From the NCBI GenBank assembly GCA_026874595.1, contig CM049320.1, positions 13,083,488-13,147,487 on the forward strand: a stretch of 64,000 nucleotides of DNA. Reading direction: 5' to 3'. Under the pieces are notes generated by a model. It saw nothing but the letters and a program-made list of their open reading frames with translations. It did not search any database and was not told the origin of the DNA. This DNA comes from Sipunculus nudus (lineage: Eukaryota > Annelida > Sipuncula > Golfingiida > Sipunculidae). This document shows positions 13,582 to 28,500 of this stretch, piece after piece (positions within the stretch are counted from its first letter, which is position 1; the number at the start of each line of letters is the position of its first letter). A program made the position numbers and the translations under genes.

Positions 13582-16500
13582 GTGAGATGTAATGATTTCT
13601 AGGGTTTCTTTCTTCTTTACAATGAAACAGTTCACATCGAGAAATGTGAAAAGTATTAGGACAGTATATGTGGTATACTGTAAGTTCACCTTTATTTAAA
13701 AAAAAAAATTAAGCATTGAGAAACATTTATGCATTATGTATGTATATCAGCTTGAACATGCTTAAAATTCTATGTTGTTGCACTGTAAGACATTCTGTTG
13801 GCCAGTATTGATGTCTTTTGTATTACTGAATATCAGCATGAGGTACAGCAAGTTTTTTTCATCAAAGGTCACCAGCAGACAATGACCTAAACTAAATAAT
13901 TCCGTCCATAGTTAATGATTTCAGTGAACATATAAATCGAAGCTAATTTACCCACAACTAAAATGTGACATTTTAAATTGATTTTGCCACAAACCTTTTA
14001 TTCTAGGTTAAATATAATTTTTAGCTCAGCTGACTATAAGTCATCTGAGCTATAGTCGTGGTCCATTGTCCGTCGTCCGTCTGTCTGTCCGTCCGTCAGT
14101 CCGTCCGTCCGTAGATGTGGCACATTTTGAAACCGTAAGACTTAGGAATCCAAAATTTTGCATAATGTTAGCTGTCCCCAAGATCTCCTTCCAAGGCGAA
14201 AACTGGGTGTTTGTGACTTTGTTCCTTTGAGAAATTAAGGAAAAACCTCAATTTTTTATTAAAAACCTATTTTCACACTTTAGGGCTGCCTAATATCAAA
14301 ACCACTCATCTGTTTTTCCTCATATTTACCATAAATATTCCTCTATATAGTTCCTATGTACATGCCTGAAATTATGTCTGTATTATATAATTTAAGAAAG
14401 TTATGGGCCAGAACATAATGCATTTTGTAAAAAATCAGGAAAGATATTTGATCACTTAACACAAAACTTGTTAAAGCTATGGACTTTTTTTCAAGTAATA
14501 TAACTTTAATTAATCAGAATTAAATTGTATACCGTAAATTAGATCAAAATCTTTTAAATTTTTTAAAATATTAGCAAAAACAAAAAATTGATACCTTAAA
14601 TTTTGCCTAACTTTGACCATGGCACGTTTTTTTCCTGTAAGTACTGTGGATTTAATTTTCTCAGCATGTTTTTGTTAGCATTTTGTCTGTTAACACCAAA
14701 AATTTGAAACCAGTTGATCAAAAACTGTAGATTTTATTCAAGTTTTCAAGCACCATGTAACATATTGTTTACATCAGGCTAGTGTTATGCAGTTTGCAAG
14801 AGCTCAGCTCCCCAGCTTAAGCTCTCAGTTCCTAAAATTTGGCATACAATTAGATGTCTCTAAAATTCCCTACCATGCCAAGAATTTGGTCACTAGGACT
14901 TAATACCTTTGAGATATTAATGAAAAACTTCATTTTTCAATTAAAAACCCATTATTACACTTCAATACTGCCTAATATCAAAACCACTGATCTGACTTTA
15001 ATCATATATAATATACATGTTTTTCAATACATTCTCTGTGCACATGCCAGAAATGATGTCAGTATTGCGTAATTGTTTTAAGTTATGGGCCCAAACATAA
15101 TGCACTTTGTAAAAAATCAAGAAATATATTTACTCCCTTAACAAGGGGCTTGCTGAAGCTAGAGATTTTTTGTCAGGGATGTAAGGTTAATTAATCAAGA
15201 TTCAATTGAATACCCAAAATTAGTTCTGAATTTTTAAAATTTTATAAGTTATTAGTATAAATATAAAATTAGTACCTTAAATTTTGCCCAACTTTGACCA
15301 TTTCACTTTTGTTTAATGTGAGCTCTGTTTATATAATTTTCATATCATGCACACACAAGGATTTCAGCTTTTTAGTTTAGAAAGCTGAAAGAAATTGGTC
15401 AAAAATTGTAGCTTTTATTAATGTTTTTATGAGACCATGTCAGACCTTGGCTCTCTCCAGCCACTCTTGAGTCACCTGTATGTCGACCTTGTTGAACTTT
15501 CAGCAAATTATGCACGCTTGAGGCGAGGCAGATACCGGGGCAACAAGGCAGCTTATTGCCAGCCACAGTTGATCCAGGTGTCCAACCCAACTCATCAAGT
15601 AGTTTTAACCAACAACATAACAATAAATTAATCAATTTTTATTGGTTTTTTATAACAAATTAAAGAAAAATAGAAAAGGAATTTGTTAGTTTATATTAAT
15701 AGGGAAATAACTTGCAGTTACTGATGATATAAGAATCTTGTATTGATGGATAGAATGTCACGTATTCCAAATAACACCATGCAGTCACCTATGGCATTTT
15801 TCAGTTCAATTTTAATAATAAAAAAGTAAATCATATTATTCATTACTAATCATTAGGGATCATATGAAGGAAATTAATGATAGACAAAGATGCAGTTGAT
15901 AATAATAATCTAGATTCCTACTGTGTCTAGTGTGTACATTGATGTGAAATTAGTCCAAAATAAATATATCACATTTATTTTTTTTTTAATATAAATAAAA
16001 GCCATAAAACCAGGTACTTATGATCATTATTTAAATGTGTGAATTTTGTACATTCTGGATTCTCAACACCATTGTTACGAATATGATTATGTACTCCATT
16101 ATAAAATTTCTTGCATAAAGAATGGGAATTCAGGAAAAAATGAAAGTATATGAATACCAGTGCAAATACTTTCCAAATGTATTCATGAATGCATTCATGA
16201 ATATATTCTTTAATATTATTTTAATAATCATTTCAGTTATATTTCATTTTAAAAATCATACAATTCTCTTATTATTTTTAATAAAAATTATATCTGGGAC
16301 AATATTTGTAATTTTTTTAATAAATAGTTAAACTCTTATATTATATGTTCTGCTTATAAGTTATATGGCCAAGTCAAAATCTGTGTGACAGTAGTACTCC
16401 ATTTGTTAATAAAATAAATGAAATCAATTCTCTTCTCTGTCTCCAAAGGTACTATCAAAATCATACATTAGCTTAACAACAACAACTCATAATACAGCTT

Positions 16501-19500
16501 ATACTTATAACCACACAAAACCAGCATGTGCCTCATTTCTAAATCATATTTTTTTATCATATATAACAGCTGAGCGCCGTGACCCATAGGTCCCTTGTTT
16601 TTCACTGCAGATAGTCCAATACATGTACTACACTCATGCAATACAGGAGTAGGGACAATTTTTGCATTTTTTTAGGTGATTAAGAATAGTTCCATCAGAA
16701 ATAATTGTCCTTTAATGAGCCTGTATATTGAGACCAATACTAGTGTTCAATTGCAATGAACATTTATTTCTCCCAGCATCATGATATAGAAAATTAACAC
16801 CAAGTGGGGTGCATAATTAATATTTTTTCCCCATTAAAGGAGCTTTATATTTTTTGTATTATTGACTTTATATGGTTGGACACACTTATTGCTTATGGGA
16901 AAAGGCATTTTTTGTCTTTGCTGTAAGTCAACTCTAATATAAGTTTGTTTCATGCTGTCAGAAAACAGAGGTTATATTAAATATTTGAGAAACAAATTAG
17001 ATGATTTTTGGAAAAGCTCTTTTTATTTAAATAATGAATTATTTAGTTAAAGGGTGTGACAGTGTACTTCTTTTTCAGTCATGTTCAAAGATCCAGAAAT
17101 GTTGAAACGCATCATGTCCACTAATGACCCAAAAGAGCAGAAGCGGTGTGGCAGACAAGTAAAAGGCTTTGATGTAGACGTATGGGAACAGCACTGCTGG
17201 GATGTTGTAGAGAAAGCAAATATGGCCAAGGTATATGGTCTTATCAGAATAACTGCTGGCATGCCCACCTTGTGGACTGAACAAAATGGTCATAACTTAG
17301 GGGTGGTGGTAATTGTGAAATTCTAAGTTACCTTGATCAACTTTCCAAGCTTGAATACTAGGGATGCTATAATATTGCAGAGCGGCCATAATGATTAATG
17401 TGAATAGTTTTGTATTTTTAATTTTTATATTAAATCTTTAAATATTTATTCATGACCAAAAGTTAATTTATTCATGATGATATGACTGCTGACTGCTAGA
17501 TTATTACATGAAAAAGTAAATGTAATTAAGGCATGCAAGATATCAAGTATATCACCAGTTAAACAGAACAGAATATAAGGCTTCATACACTGCCTGCATT
17601 TTAATAAATAGCAATTATATTGTGCGCAAATATAGAATATCACACAAACTTTTAAGTATATTTAATGACTACTCAAAAGCCAGTCATAAGTCCACACTAA
17701 CCGAGTCCAAGTGCAAGACTATCTGAGTCTAGGCTCCATGAGTCTCAGTCCAATCTGTATCCTTGAGTGTTGTGGTTAAGTCCACCTTCTAGTCCAATAA
17801 AAATCTAGGGGTCTATATAAAAAGAAATTTAAAATGGAACTTTGAGATTACCATAAGTATTTTAATATAAGTTGACAAATGGCTTTTACTTCAAGGTTTA
17901 ATTTCATTTAGTTCCTGTTGCAGACCTAAAGCTCTGATATAAGTCTTTTGTGTAATATTCTGTAAGGAGTTTGCACATGTATGTCTTTAGGGTATGTGAC
18001 AGTGCTTTCTTTCTAATTGAGTTGAGATGGACCTGGCCCGATCTTGAGTCCCTACCTCAGAATCTTGAGTACAAGTCCATGTCCAGGATGCTGATGTTCT
18101 AGTCTGAGTCCCAAAAAACATGTACTTAAGTCCTCCATCACTGTCAAAGTCTCAGAAAACTAAGATTTAGATTTAATCAAAATCAATTATCAGAGTGGTG
18201 AGGATCAAATAATAGGTTAGTAGCTGAAACAGTGAGTTCCATCTAGCGTACATTAGGCAGTCATCACACACAGATAATTTGTGTAAAACAATTATCCACC
18301 ATAGTTTATTATAACAGGCTAATACCTATATGTGAACCACCCTGGATGGTCAAGTTGCAATTGATTGATTAGATAAATTTGTTGCCCATGATCTAGCATT
18401 TGCCAAGCAGTTACAATCTGCGAGAACACTGCCTTTGTACAAATGTTTTTCCAGTACTTAGCAGTCGCATTTATTATGATAAGTTGCCTCTGGAACCAGA
18501 AAATATGCCAAAATTCAGGGGTGGTCAGAACTCTGAGTCATATGTTATTGAGTTAACACTATAAATATTCAGAACCAAGAAAAAATGGTCGTAACTGTCG
18601 GGTGGTTGCACAATTGCACTTGAATATACTTGAATATTGTTCATGTAGAAATTGTGGGATACAGCTCTACATTGGTCCATATTAATTTCCCATGAAGCAA
18701 TCATAATATTTCAATTGATGTGTTCTCTTTTTATCACCATTACAATTTCCAAGGTGTGCGCTTTTCTGTGTAAAATTATAGATAAGTCTATGGACACTCA
18801 GGGGTTTCAGCATTTATTTATCTTTTCATTGCAAGTTTTCCCAAAATGAAAAACTGAAGAAAGCAATATTTGACACAGCGGGGACAACTTTGGTAGAGGC
18901 ATCACCATGGGATCAGAAATGGGGGATTGGATTAAAAGCTACAGATTCGAGGGCCTGGAATCGAGAGAGCTGGTGTGGAGAGAACTGGCTGGGTCAGATT
19001 TTGACCGCTGTCCGTGATAAGTTAATGGCTGCGGAAGGCCATACAGTTGCAGCATCAGCACTGGAAGGTTATGAAGAATGTAAAAGAAAGGCACAGTCTG
19101 GCCAAAGAAGTGACATTTTGACGGCCCCAAAAAGAGGCCGCTCACCACGAGGTACTTCACCACGCGGGAGGCAGAAGTATGATGAGTCTGTGGTTGTAAC
19201 ATCAGAAACAGGAGAAAAGATCACTTTGTTTTTTGGTCGAAATAACCCACTCAGTCAGTTCTTCCAAGCCAGTTTTCAGATAGATGGATGGACCTACAAC
19301 TGTGCTGAACAGTATGTCATGTACCAGAAAGCAGGTGATATATTTAATATACACATATAACAAACATACTGTTGTGTAATTATATGTCAGTAATTTTCTT
19401 GTAAACTGTAAGTAATAGCCCTGATATTTAGAATAAACTATTAAATAATGGTTTAACATATATGGTTGAACATAGAAAGTATTTTCATATAATTTCAGTC

Positions 19501-22500
19501 TAGTTGAACATTTGTAACTGAAAAAATCACACATACCATTCATTGTATTATGGCTGAAAGTATATTTTCTTATTTTTATCATGATTTTAGCCTTGTTTGA
19601 AGACTTTGACATGGCTGACCTGATCATGAATAAAGTGAACCCAAGAGACCAAGAAAAATGTGGGGAAAAAATCAAAGGTTTTGATGCTGACACATGGGAC
19701 CAGTATGCCTGGGGATATCTTGTAACAGCCAATATGGAAAAGGTGATTGTCTTTAGTCTTTTTTTAAAATTTTGTTGAGATAACGGGCTCTTTTTTTTAA
19801 AGCTAACGTATTTCAATATAGTCTTATTTGGACTATTTGACAGGGCAGTATCACACACTTCCTCTCATTTTTAGCTGAGCTGACATAAAGTCAACTGAGC
19901 TATAGCGATAACTTTTTGTCTGTCCTCTGTCCATCTGTCTGTCTGTTTGTCCCTTAACAGGGCAGAAGATGTAACTGCTGAACCTAGAAACCCATGGAGG
20001 TCCATAAAATCTGCTTGAAAACCTAAAATTAGGTCATGGTGATCTACATTTTGTGCAAGGGGCTAAAAACTTGATTTTGATCACCTAGTCAGTTAGATCA
20101 GGAAAAATTGTATCCATTATGCCTAGAATCTTCTAACATTATACCCATGGAGGTCCATAAAAAATCTCATTGGGAACCTGAAACTAGGTCACTGTTACTG
20201 ATATCCTCTGAGCTAGGGGCTTGAAAGTAATCCCCAGAATAATTACAAAATTGATACAAAAGCTCCATCATCTGAAAAACTTATTGCATTGGTTGCCATG
20301 ATTTTTTCTGAGCATATTGATCACAGAGTGTTTCATCAGTTCCTGGAGACTGGTTGTGCCACCTGTATTATTTCTAATTTTTACTTATATATGCTGTGTT
20401 ATGTGTTGTCTTTAAATTGTGCTTCAGCCCTATCTGCTAGCCCTAGGCTAACCTGAAGTTAGGTCATGGTGAACAGTATTTTGTGAACTATAGGCTGAAA
20501 CATGATTATGAGCACTGTGTCACTAACATCAGGCAAAAATTGTATCCTGTAGGCCTAGAATATACTAATATTACACCCGTGGAGGTCCATAAAAAATCTT
20601 GGAAACATGAAATTAGGTCACTAAGACCTACATCCATCGAGCTATGGGCCTCGAAAGTACACCCAAAAATAATTTTAAATTTGATAGGTTTCAGTATCTG
20701 AATAACTAATGCAACAATTGATTGCCATGATTTTTAGCTAAGCTGAGTATAAGTCATCTGAGCTATAGTCGTGGTCCGTCTGTACATTGTCCGTCCATCT
20801 ATCCAATCCATCCGTCTGTCCATCCGTCCATCCGTAGATGTGGCACGTTTTGAAACCGAAGACCTAGGAATCCAAAATTCAGCATAATGTAAGATGTCCC
20901 CAAGATCTCCTACCAAGCTGAAAACTGGGTCTATGCTACTTTGTTCCTTTGAGAAATTGAGGAAAAACCTCAATTTTTAGCGAACCTGTGAGCTTATGCG
21001 ATGGTGCGGCGTCGTGAGGCGTCTGTATGTTAACCATAGCTATCTCAAAAACAGCAGGAGCTAGCATCACCAAATTTCTTGCAAATAATCAGTCATCCAA
21101 AAAACTATATCGGATTTTGTTTATTTTTTAACTGCATTATCTTCGATTTTTAGGGAAAAGGCTAAAAAAGCTTTAAAAATCTTCTTCTCCGAAACTGTCC
21201 AGCTAAATTGTCCAATATTTCAGAGAAATGATCCCTGGAACAATCTTTCTCAAGTTTGGTTGAATAGTTCCAGTTCGGAGATTTTTGGCTGAGTTACCGG
21301 AGGGTGAACTTTGTTAATTTTGCAAAAAAGCATATTAAAATATAAATCTCAGAAATGGCTCGACCTATCATCACCAAATTTTATGCCAATGTTGGTCACA
21401 TAATTCATATCTGAAATTGAGGTATTGGTGGCGCCACCTGCATTGGCATTTTTTTGTACGGGGTCATCAGTGCCTGTGTCACACTGAGGGCTACAAAAAA
21501 CTTTTTCTCTGAAACCATATGGCCAAAATATATAATATCGCAGAGAAATGATCCTATGGTAGTGCTTTCTGAAGTTTGTTCAAATGGTCTCTTTTCAGTG
21601 ACTTTTGGCTAAGTTATGGGAAGCTGAATTTAGTCATATGCTGTAACAGCCCATTTTATCTCAGTGGCTACAAAGATCTTTTTCTCCAAAACAACTGGGC
21701 CAAATTCTTAAATCTCGCACATTTATTATCCTCAGATGTTGATAATTTAAGTTTGTTCAAATGGTTTTGGTTCAGTGCTTTTTGGCTGAGTTAGGGGAAG
21801 CTGAACTTAGCCAGTTTCCTGTATCTTTGTATATGAGTTATAAACCTGCGAAATGTTTTTCGACTGATGCCACTGAAGCCAGTTTGTTAAATATTTTACA
21901 AGCATAATCCCTACAATAATTCTTATAATAATTGTCATTAATGGTTCCACATGAATGATTTTTGGCTGAATTATGGAGATTGAATCATTTTACCCTATAT
22001 GTTAGCTGTGTGATGCTGTTACATCTAGCCTGGCACCATTTTATCAGCATCTGTTACATCATGCCACTAGACATTTGGATTTCAGGTTATCTTTGGTTAA
22101 TATTGACAAGAAAGTTTTTTAAAAGCTTTTAAAAATTTTAGATTATGATTTTAATATTTAATCATACCAGGCAATGTTACAATCATGGATATTCAGCTCT
22201 CTGTGGCTATATAAAGACAACTGTACTTAGATTATAAATTATTGGTATCCCTACTCAACTTAATTCAAGAATTTGCCATCAATGAGATATATCTGTATTA
22301 TAATTTTGCATTCAGTATGCATCCATAATAATTATACATGTATTCCTGATTTCATTTTTTTATAAAAAAAAAGTCAGCTGAAAAGCATTTTGTATTGGGA
22401 AAATAAATTTCAAAGTTATTTTAAGTAGGGACTACTTTTGTGTACAGATGGCAGCACTTGGTTTACCATTGGCAGATTGCCAGTGCCTTGATGTTGGCCA

Positions 22501-25500
22501 ATAGCCAAGAAGATGTCAGCTCTATAAATAGTTTTGGCACAGTGCCAGGTTTGGAAGAATTGCAGCCAGGTATAGGTCAAGAGTTCACTCAGTGCAGTAG
22601 CTGCATTCTATTAATAGCTTTGGCAGACTGCTCACTGCATCATATTTGGCACCAAAGTTCACCCTGAATCTATTTATAGCTTTGGCAGACTGCCAAAAGG
22701 TCAAGAGTTCACTCAGTGCAGCCAGGTACAGGTCAAAAGTTCACTCAGTCTAGCCAGGTGAGGTCAAGAGTTCACTCAGTGCAGTTGCTTGAAGCAGCAA
22801 TTTGTCACAGGTCACTCAGGGGCAACTGCCTTACTCACCTAATCCTTGTCAGCCTAATGCATCAAAGTCTGGGGAAGTTTGATGTATAGGACTGATATTT
22901 TGACCTGTCTATGCGTCTTTGATGGTATTCTAATTAACAAGACAGTTGGTGCCACCTACATTGACTTTTGCAGTGTACGCGCCTGCTTATTCCTACAGAG
23001 GAATTTAATACATCAGCCTAAAATTGGGCATGTTTATACATATTGGGTAGCTTTATAGTGTACAAGACTGGTGGCACCACCTACAATAATTTTTGCTCAA
23101 TTTTTCCCTGCTTATTTGACAGGAGGGGTTTGACATATCAGTCTGACATTGGGCAAATGTATATATCTCTTTGTTGTATATAAGACTGGTGGTGCCAGCT
23201 ACAATCATTGTATCTGCCAAAACAGAGTTTTGCGGATACTAAGTTTTCAGTCGAATGCAGACACTGCTGCCATCGCCGCATAGGTTTCCACAGAACTCCT
23301 TCATAATCACTGGGCAGAATTTTTAGCTCAGCTGACTGAAAGTCATCTGAGCTATAGCGATCACTCTTTGTCCGTCGTCCGTCTGTCCGTCTGTCCGTCT
23401 GTCCGTCTGTCCGTCCGTTAACCAGGCACAAATCGTAACCGCTGGACCTAGAACCTTGTAACTTGGGATTCTGAGAGGTCCATAAAAAATCTCCTTGGAA
23501 ACCAGAAATTAGGTCTCTGTTACCCATATCCTTCGAGCTATGGGGCCCCAAAGTACCCCCCAGAAAAGTCAAAAATTTCATACAAAAACTTCAATATCTC
23601 ATTAACTACTTGACTGATGGTCATGATTTTTGGCATACATATTGATCATGAGATGTTACATCACTTCCTGCAGACTGGTGGCGCCACCTGTATTTTTCGA
23701 TTTTTTACGAATTTTTTTCTCTATTTTTGAGACCTTTAAAAATGTGAACATCTGTTAACAAGGCACAAATCATAAAGACTGGACTTAGAATCTTAATTCT
23801 TGACACACTGAGAGGTCCATGAAAAATCTCCTTGGAAACCAGAAATTAGGTCTCTGTTACCCATATCCTTTGAGCTATCGGGCCCCAAAGTACCCCCCAG
23901 AATAGTAAAAAATTTCATACAAAAACTTCAATATCTCAATAACTACATCACTGATGGTCTTCATTTTTGGCATACATATTGATCATGAGATGTTTGATCA
24001 GTTCCTGCAGACTGGTGGCGCCACCTGTACTGTTTGATTTTTTACGATTTTTTCCTCTATTTTTGAGACCTTTGAGGATGCTGTCATCTGTTAGCGTGGC
24101 ACAAATCGTAACGACTGGACCTAGAATCTTCATTTTCAACACACTGAGAGACCTATGAAAAGTCTCCATGGAAACCAGAAATTAGGTCTCTGTTACCCAT
24201 ATCCTTCGAGCTATGGGGCCCAAAATTACCCCCCCAGAATAGTCAAAAATTTCATACAAAAACTTCAATATCTCATTAACTACATCACTGATGGTCATGA
24301 TTTTCGACATACATATTGATCATGAGATGTTTCATCAGTTTGTGCAGACTGGTGGCGCCACCTGTATTTTTCAATGTTCACGAATTGTTTTCTCCATTTT
24401 TGAGACCTTTAAGGATGTAGTTATCTGTCAACAGGGTACAAATCGTAACGACTGGACCTAGAATCTTCGTTCTTGACACACTGGGAGACCCATGATAAGT
24501 CTCCTTGGAAACCTGAAATTTGGTCTCTGTTACCCATATCCTTCAAGCTATGTGGCCCCAAAGTACCCCCCAGAAAAGTCAAAAATTTCATACAAAAACT
24601 TCAATATCTCATTAACTACATGACTGATGGTCATGATTTTTGGCATACATATTGATCATGAGATGTTACATCACTTCCTGCAGACTGGTGGCGCCACCTG
24701 TATTTTTCGAATTTTTACGAATTTTTTTCTCTATTTTTGAGACCTTTAAAAATGTGAACATCTGTTAACAAGGCACAAATCATAAAGACTGGACTTAGAA
24801 TCTTAATTCTTGACACACTGAGAGGTCCATGAAAAATCTCTTAGGAAACCAGAAATTAGGTCTCTGTTACCCATATCCTTTGAGCTATCGGGCCCCAAAG
24901 TACCCCCCAGAATAGTAAAAAATTTCATACAAAAACTTCAATATCTCAATTACTACATCACTGATGGTCTTCATTTTTGGCATACATATTGATCATGAGA
25001 TGTTTGATCAGTTCCTGCAGACTGGTGGCGCCACCTGTACTGTTTGATTTTTTACGATTTTTTCCTCTATTTTTGAGACCTTTGAGGATGCTGTCATCTG
25101 TTAGCGTGGCACAAATCGTAACGACTGGACCTAGAATCTTCATTTTCAACACACTGAGAGACCTATGAAAAGTCTCCATGGAAACCAGAAATTAGGTCTC
25201 TGTTACCCATATCCTTCGAGCTATGGGGCCCAAAATTACCCCCCCAGAATAGTCAAAAATTTCATACAAAAACTTCAATATCTCATTAACTACATCACTG
25301 ATGGTCATGATTTTCGACATACATATTGATCATGAGATGTTTCATCAGTTTGTGCAGACTGGTGGCGCCACCTGTATTTTTCAATGTTCACGAATTGTTT
25401 TCTCCATTTTTGAGACCTTTAAGGATGTAGTTATCTGTCAACAGGGTACAAATCGTAACGACTGGACCTAGAATCTTCGTTCTTGACACACTGGGAGACC

Positions 25501-28500
25501 CATGATAAGTCTCCTTGGAAACCTGAAATTTGGTCTCTGTTACCCATATCCTTCAAGCTATGTGGCCCCAAAGTACCCCCCAGAAAAGTCAAAAATTTCA
25601 TACAAAAACTTCAATATCTCATTAACTACATGACTGATGGTCATGATTTTTGGCATACATATTGATCATGAGATGTTACATCACTTCCTGCAGACTGGTG
25701 GCGCCACCTGTATTTTTCGAATTTTTACGAATTTTTTTCTCTATTTTTGAGACCTTTAAAAATGTGAACATCTGTTAACAAGGCACAAATCATAAAGACT
25801 GGACTTAGAATCTTAATTCTTGACACACTGAGAGGTCCATGAAAAATCTCTTAGGAAACCAGAAATTAGGTCTCTGTTACCCATATCCTTTGAGCTATCG
25901 GGCCCCAAAGTACCCCCCAGAATAGTAAAAAATTTCATACAAAAACTTCAATATCTCAATTACTACATCACTGATGGTCTTCATTTTTGGCATACATATT
26001 GATCATGAGATGTTTGATCAGTTCCTGCAGACTGGTGGCGCCACCTGTACTGTTTGATTTTTTACGATTTTTTCCTCTATTTTTGAGACCTTTGAGGATG
26101 CTGTCATCTGTTAGCGTGGCACAAATCGTAACGACTGGACCTAGAATCTTCATTTTCGACACACTGAGAGACCTATGAAAAGTCTCCATGGAAACCAGAA
26201 ATTAGGTCTCTGTTACCCATATCCTTCGAGCTATGGGGCCCAAAATTACCCCCCAGAATAGTCAAAAATTTCATACAAAAACTTCAATATCTCATTAACT
26301 ACATCACTGATGGTCATGATTTTCGACATACATATTGATCATGAGATGTTTCATCAGTTTGTGCAGACTGGTGGCGCCACCTGTATTTTTCAATGTTCAC
26401 GAATTGTTTTCTCCATTTTTGAGACCTTTAAGGATGTAGTTATCTGTCAACAGGGTACAAATCGTAACGACTGGACCTAGAATCTTCGTTCTTAACACAC
26501 AGGGAGACCCATGATAAGTCTCCATGGAAACCTGAAATTTGGTCTCTGTTACCCATATCCTTTGAGCTATCTGGCCCCAAAGTACCCCCCAGAATAGTAA
26601 AAAATTTCATACAAAAACTTCAATATCTCAATAACTACATCACTGATGGTCTTCATTTTTGGCATACATATTGATCATGAGATGTTTGATCAGTTCCTGC
26701 AGACTGGTGGCGCCACCTGTACTGTTTGATTTTTTACGATTTTTTCCTCTATTTTTGAGACCTTTGAGGATGCTGTCATCTGTTAGCGTGGCACAAATCG
26801 TAACGACTGGACCTAGAATCTTCATTTTCGACAGACTGAGAGACCTATGCAAAATCTCCATGGAAACCAGAAATTAGGTCTCTGTTACCCATATCCTTGG
26901 AGCTATGGGGCCCAAAATTACCCCCCAGAATAGTCAAAAATTTCATACAAAAACTTCAATATCTCATTAACTACATCACTGATGGTCATGATTTTCAACA
27001 TACATATTGATCATGAGATGTTTCATCAGTTTGTGTAGACTGGTGGCGCCACCTGTATTTTTCAATGTTCACGAATTGTTTTCTCCATTTTTGAGACCTT
27101 TAAGGATGTAGTTATCTGTCAACAGGGTACAAATCGTAACGACTGGGCCTAGAATCTTCGTTCTTGACACACAGGGAGACCCATGATAAGTCTCCATGGA
27201 AACCTGAAATTTGGTCTCTGTTACCCATATCCTTTGAGCTATGGCACTCCCAAGTACAGCTCAGAATAATGGAAAATTTGATACAAAAGCTAAAGTATCT
27301 GAACAACTAATGCAGAGATAACCATAATTGTTTGCATGGATATTGATCATGGAGTGTTTCATAAGTTTCTGCAGACTGGTGGCACCACCTGTATTTGTAT
27401 CCGCCAAAACAGAGTTTTGCGGATACTATGTTTTCAGCTGCACGCCGCCGCCGCCGCGGCCACGTAGGTGTCCGGAGAACTCCTCCGTAACCACTGGGCG
27501 GAATTTTCCGAAACCCGGGATTATGTTCGGGTCACATGTGAACTGCTGCGCCCCGATTTTTTTTTTACCTCTGACCTTTCCTTTGCGCTCTGCGTCCGTT
27601 TGTGCGTCTGTTTCCACACATAAACCCACATATCTCGGGAACCGTTTGACCGATCAGGAAAATTTTTTTGCACAAATGTAGCCCTTGGAGAGCTTTATAA
27701 CATACACAAAAAATGGTGGCGCCACCTGCAACCATGTTTGCACAGTGTCCATCTGTTCGTCTGCCTTGGGTTAAAATCACTCATATCTCTGCAGTGACTT
27801 GACTAATTCACCTGAAATTGGGCATGCGTAAACATCCTGGATAGCTTTTCTGATTTTATGACAGGTGGCGCAACCTACATTCACGTTTACGCTGCAGACA
27901 TCCAAGCTCATATCTCGGGAACCGTTTGACCGATCAGGAAAATTCTTTTGCACAAATGTAGCCCTTGGAGAGCTTTATAACATACACCAAAAATGGTGGC
28001 GCCACCTGCAACCATGTTTGCACAGTGTCCATCTGTTCGTCTGCCTTGGGTTAAAATCACTCATATCTCTGCAGTGACTTGACTAATTCACCTGAAATTG
28101 GGCATGCGTATACATCCTGGATAGCTTTTCTGATTTTATGACAGGTGGCACCACCTACATTCACGTTTACGCTGCAGACATCCAAGCTCATATCTCGGGA
28201 ACCGTTTGACCGATCAGGAAAATTCTTTTGCACAAATGTAGCCCTTGGAGAGCTTTATAACATACACCAAAAATGGTGGCGCTACCTGCAACCATGTTTG
28301 CACAGTGTCCATCTGTTTGTCTGCCTTGGGTTAAAATCACTCATATCTCTGCAGTGACTTGACTAATTCACCTGAAATTTGGCATGCGTATACATCCTGG
28401 ATAGCTTTTCTGATTTTTATGACAGGTGGCGCCACCTACTTTCACGTTTACGCTGCAGACATCCAAGCTCATATCTCAGGAACCGTTTGACCGATCAGGA

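Noticed and set aside
23677-27053. Regularly spaced repeats as a CRISPR-like array
   Set aside because: The repeated unit is 337 bases with no unique spacers, and the setting is a eukaryotic intron. It is a tandem satellite-like repeat.
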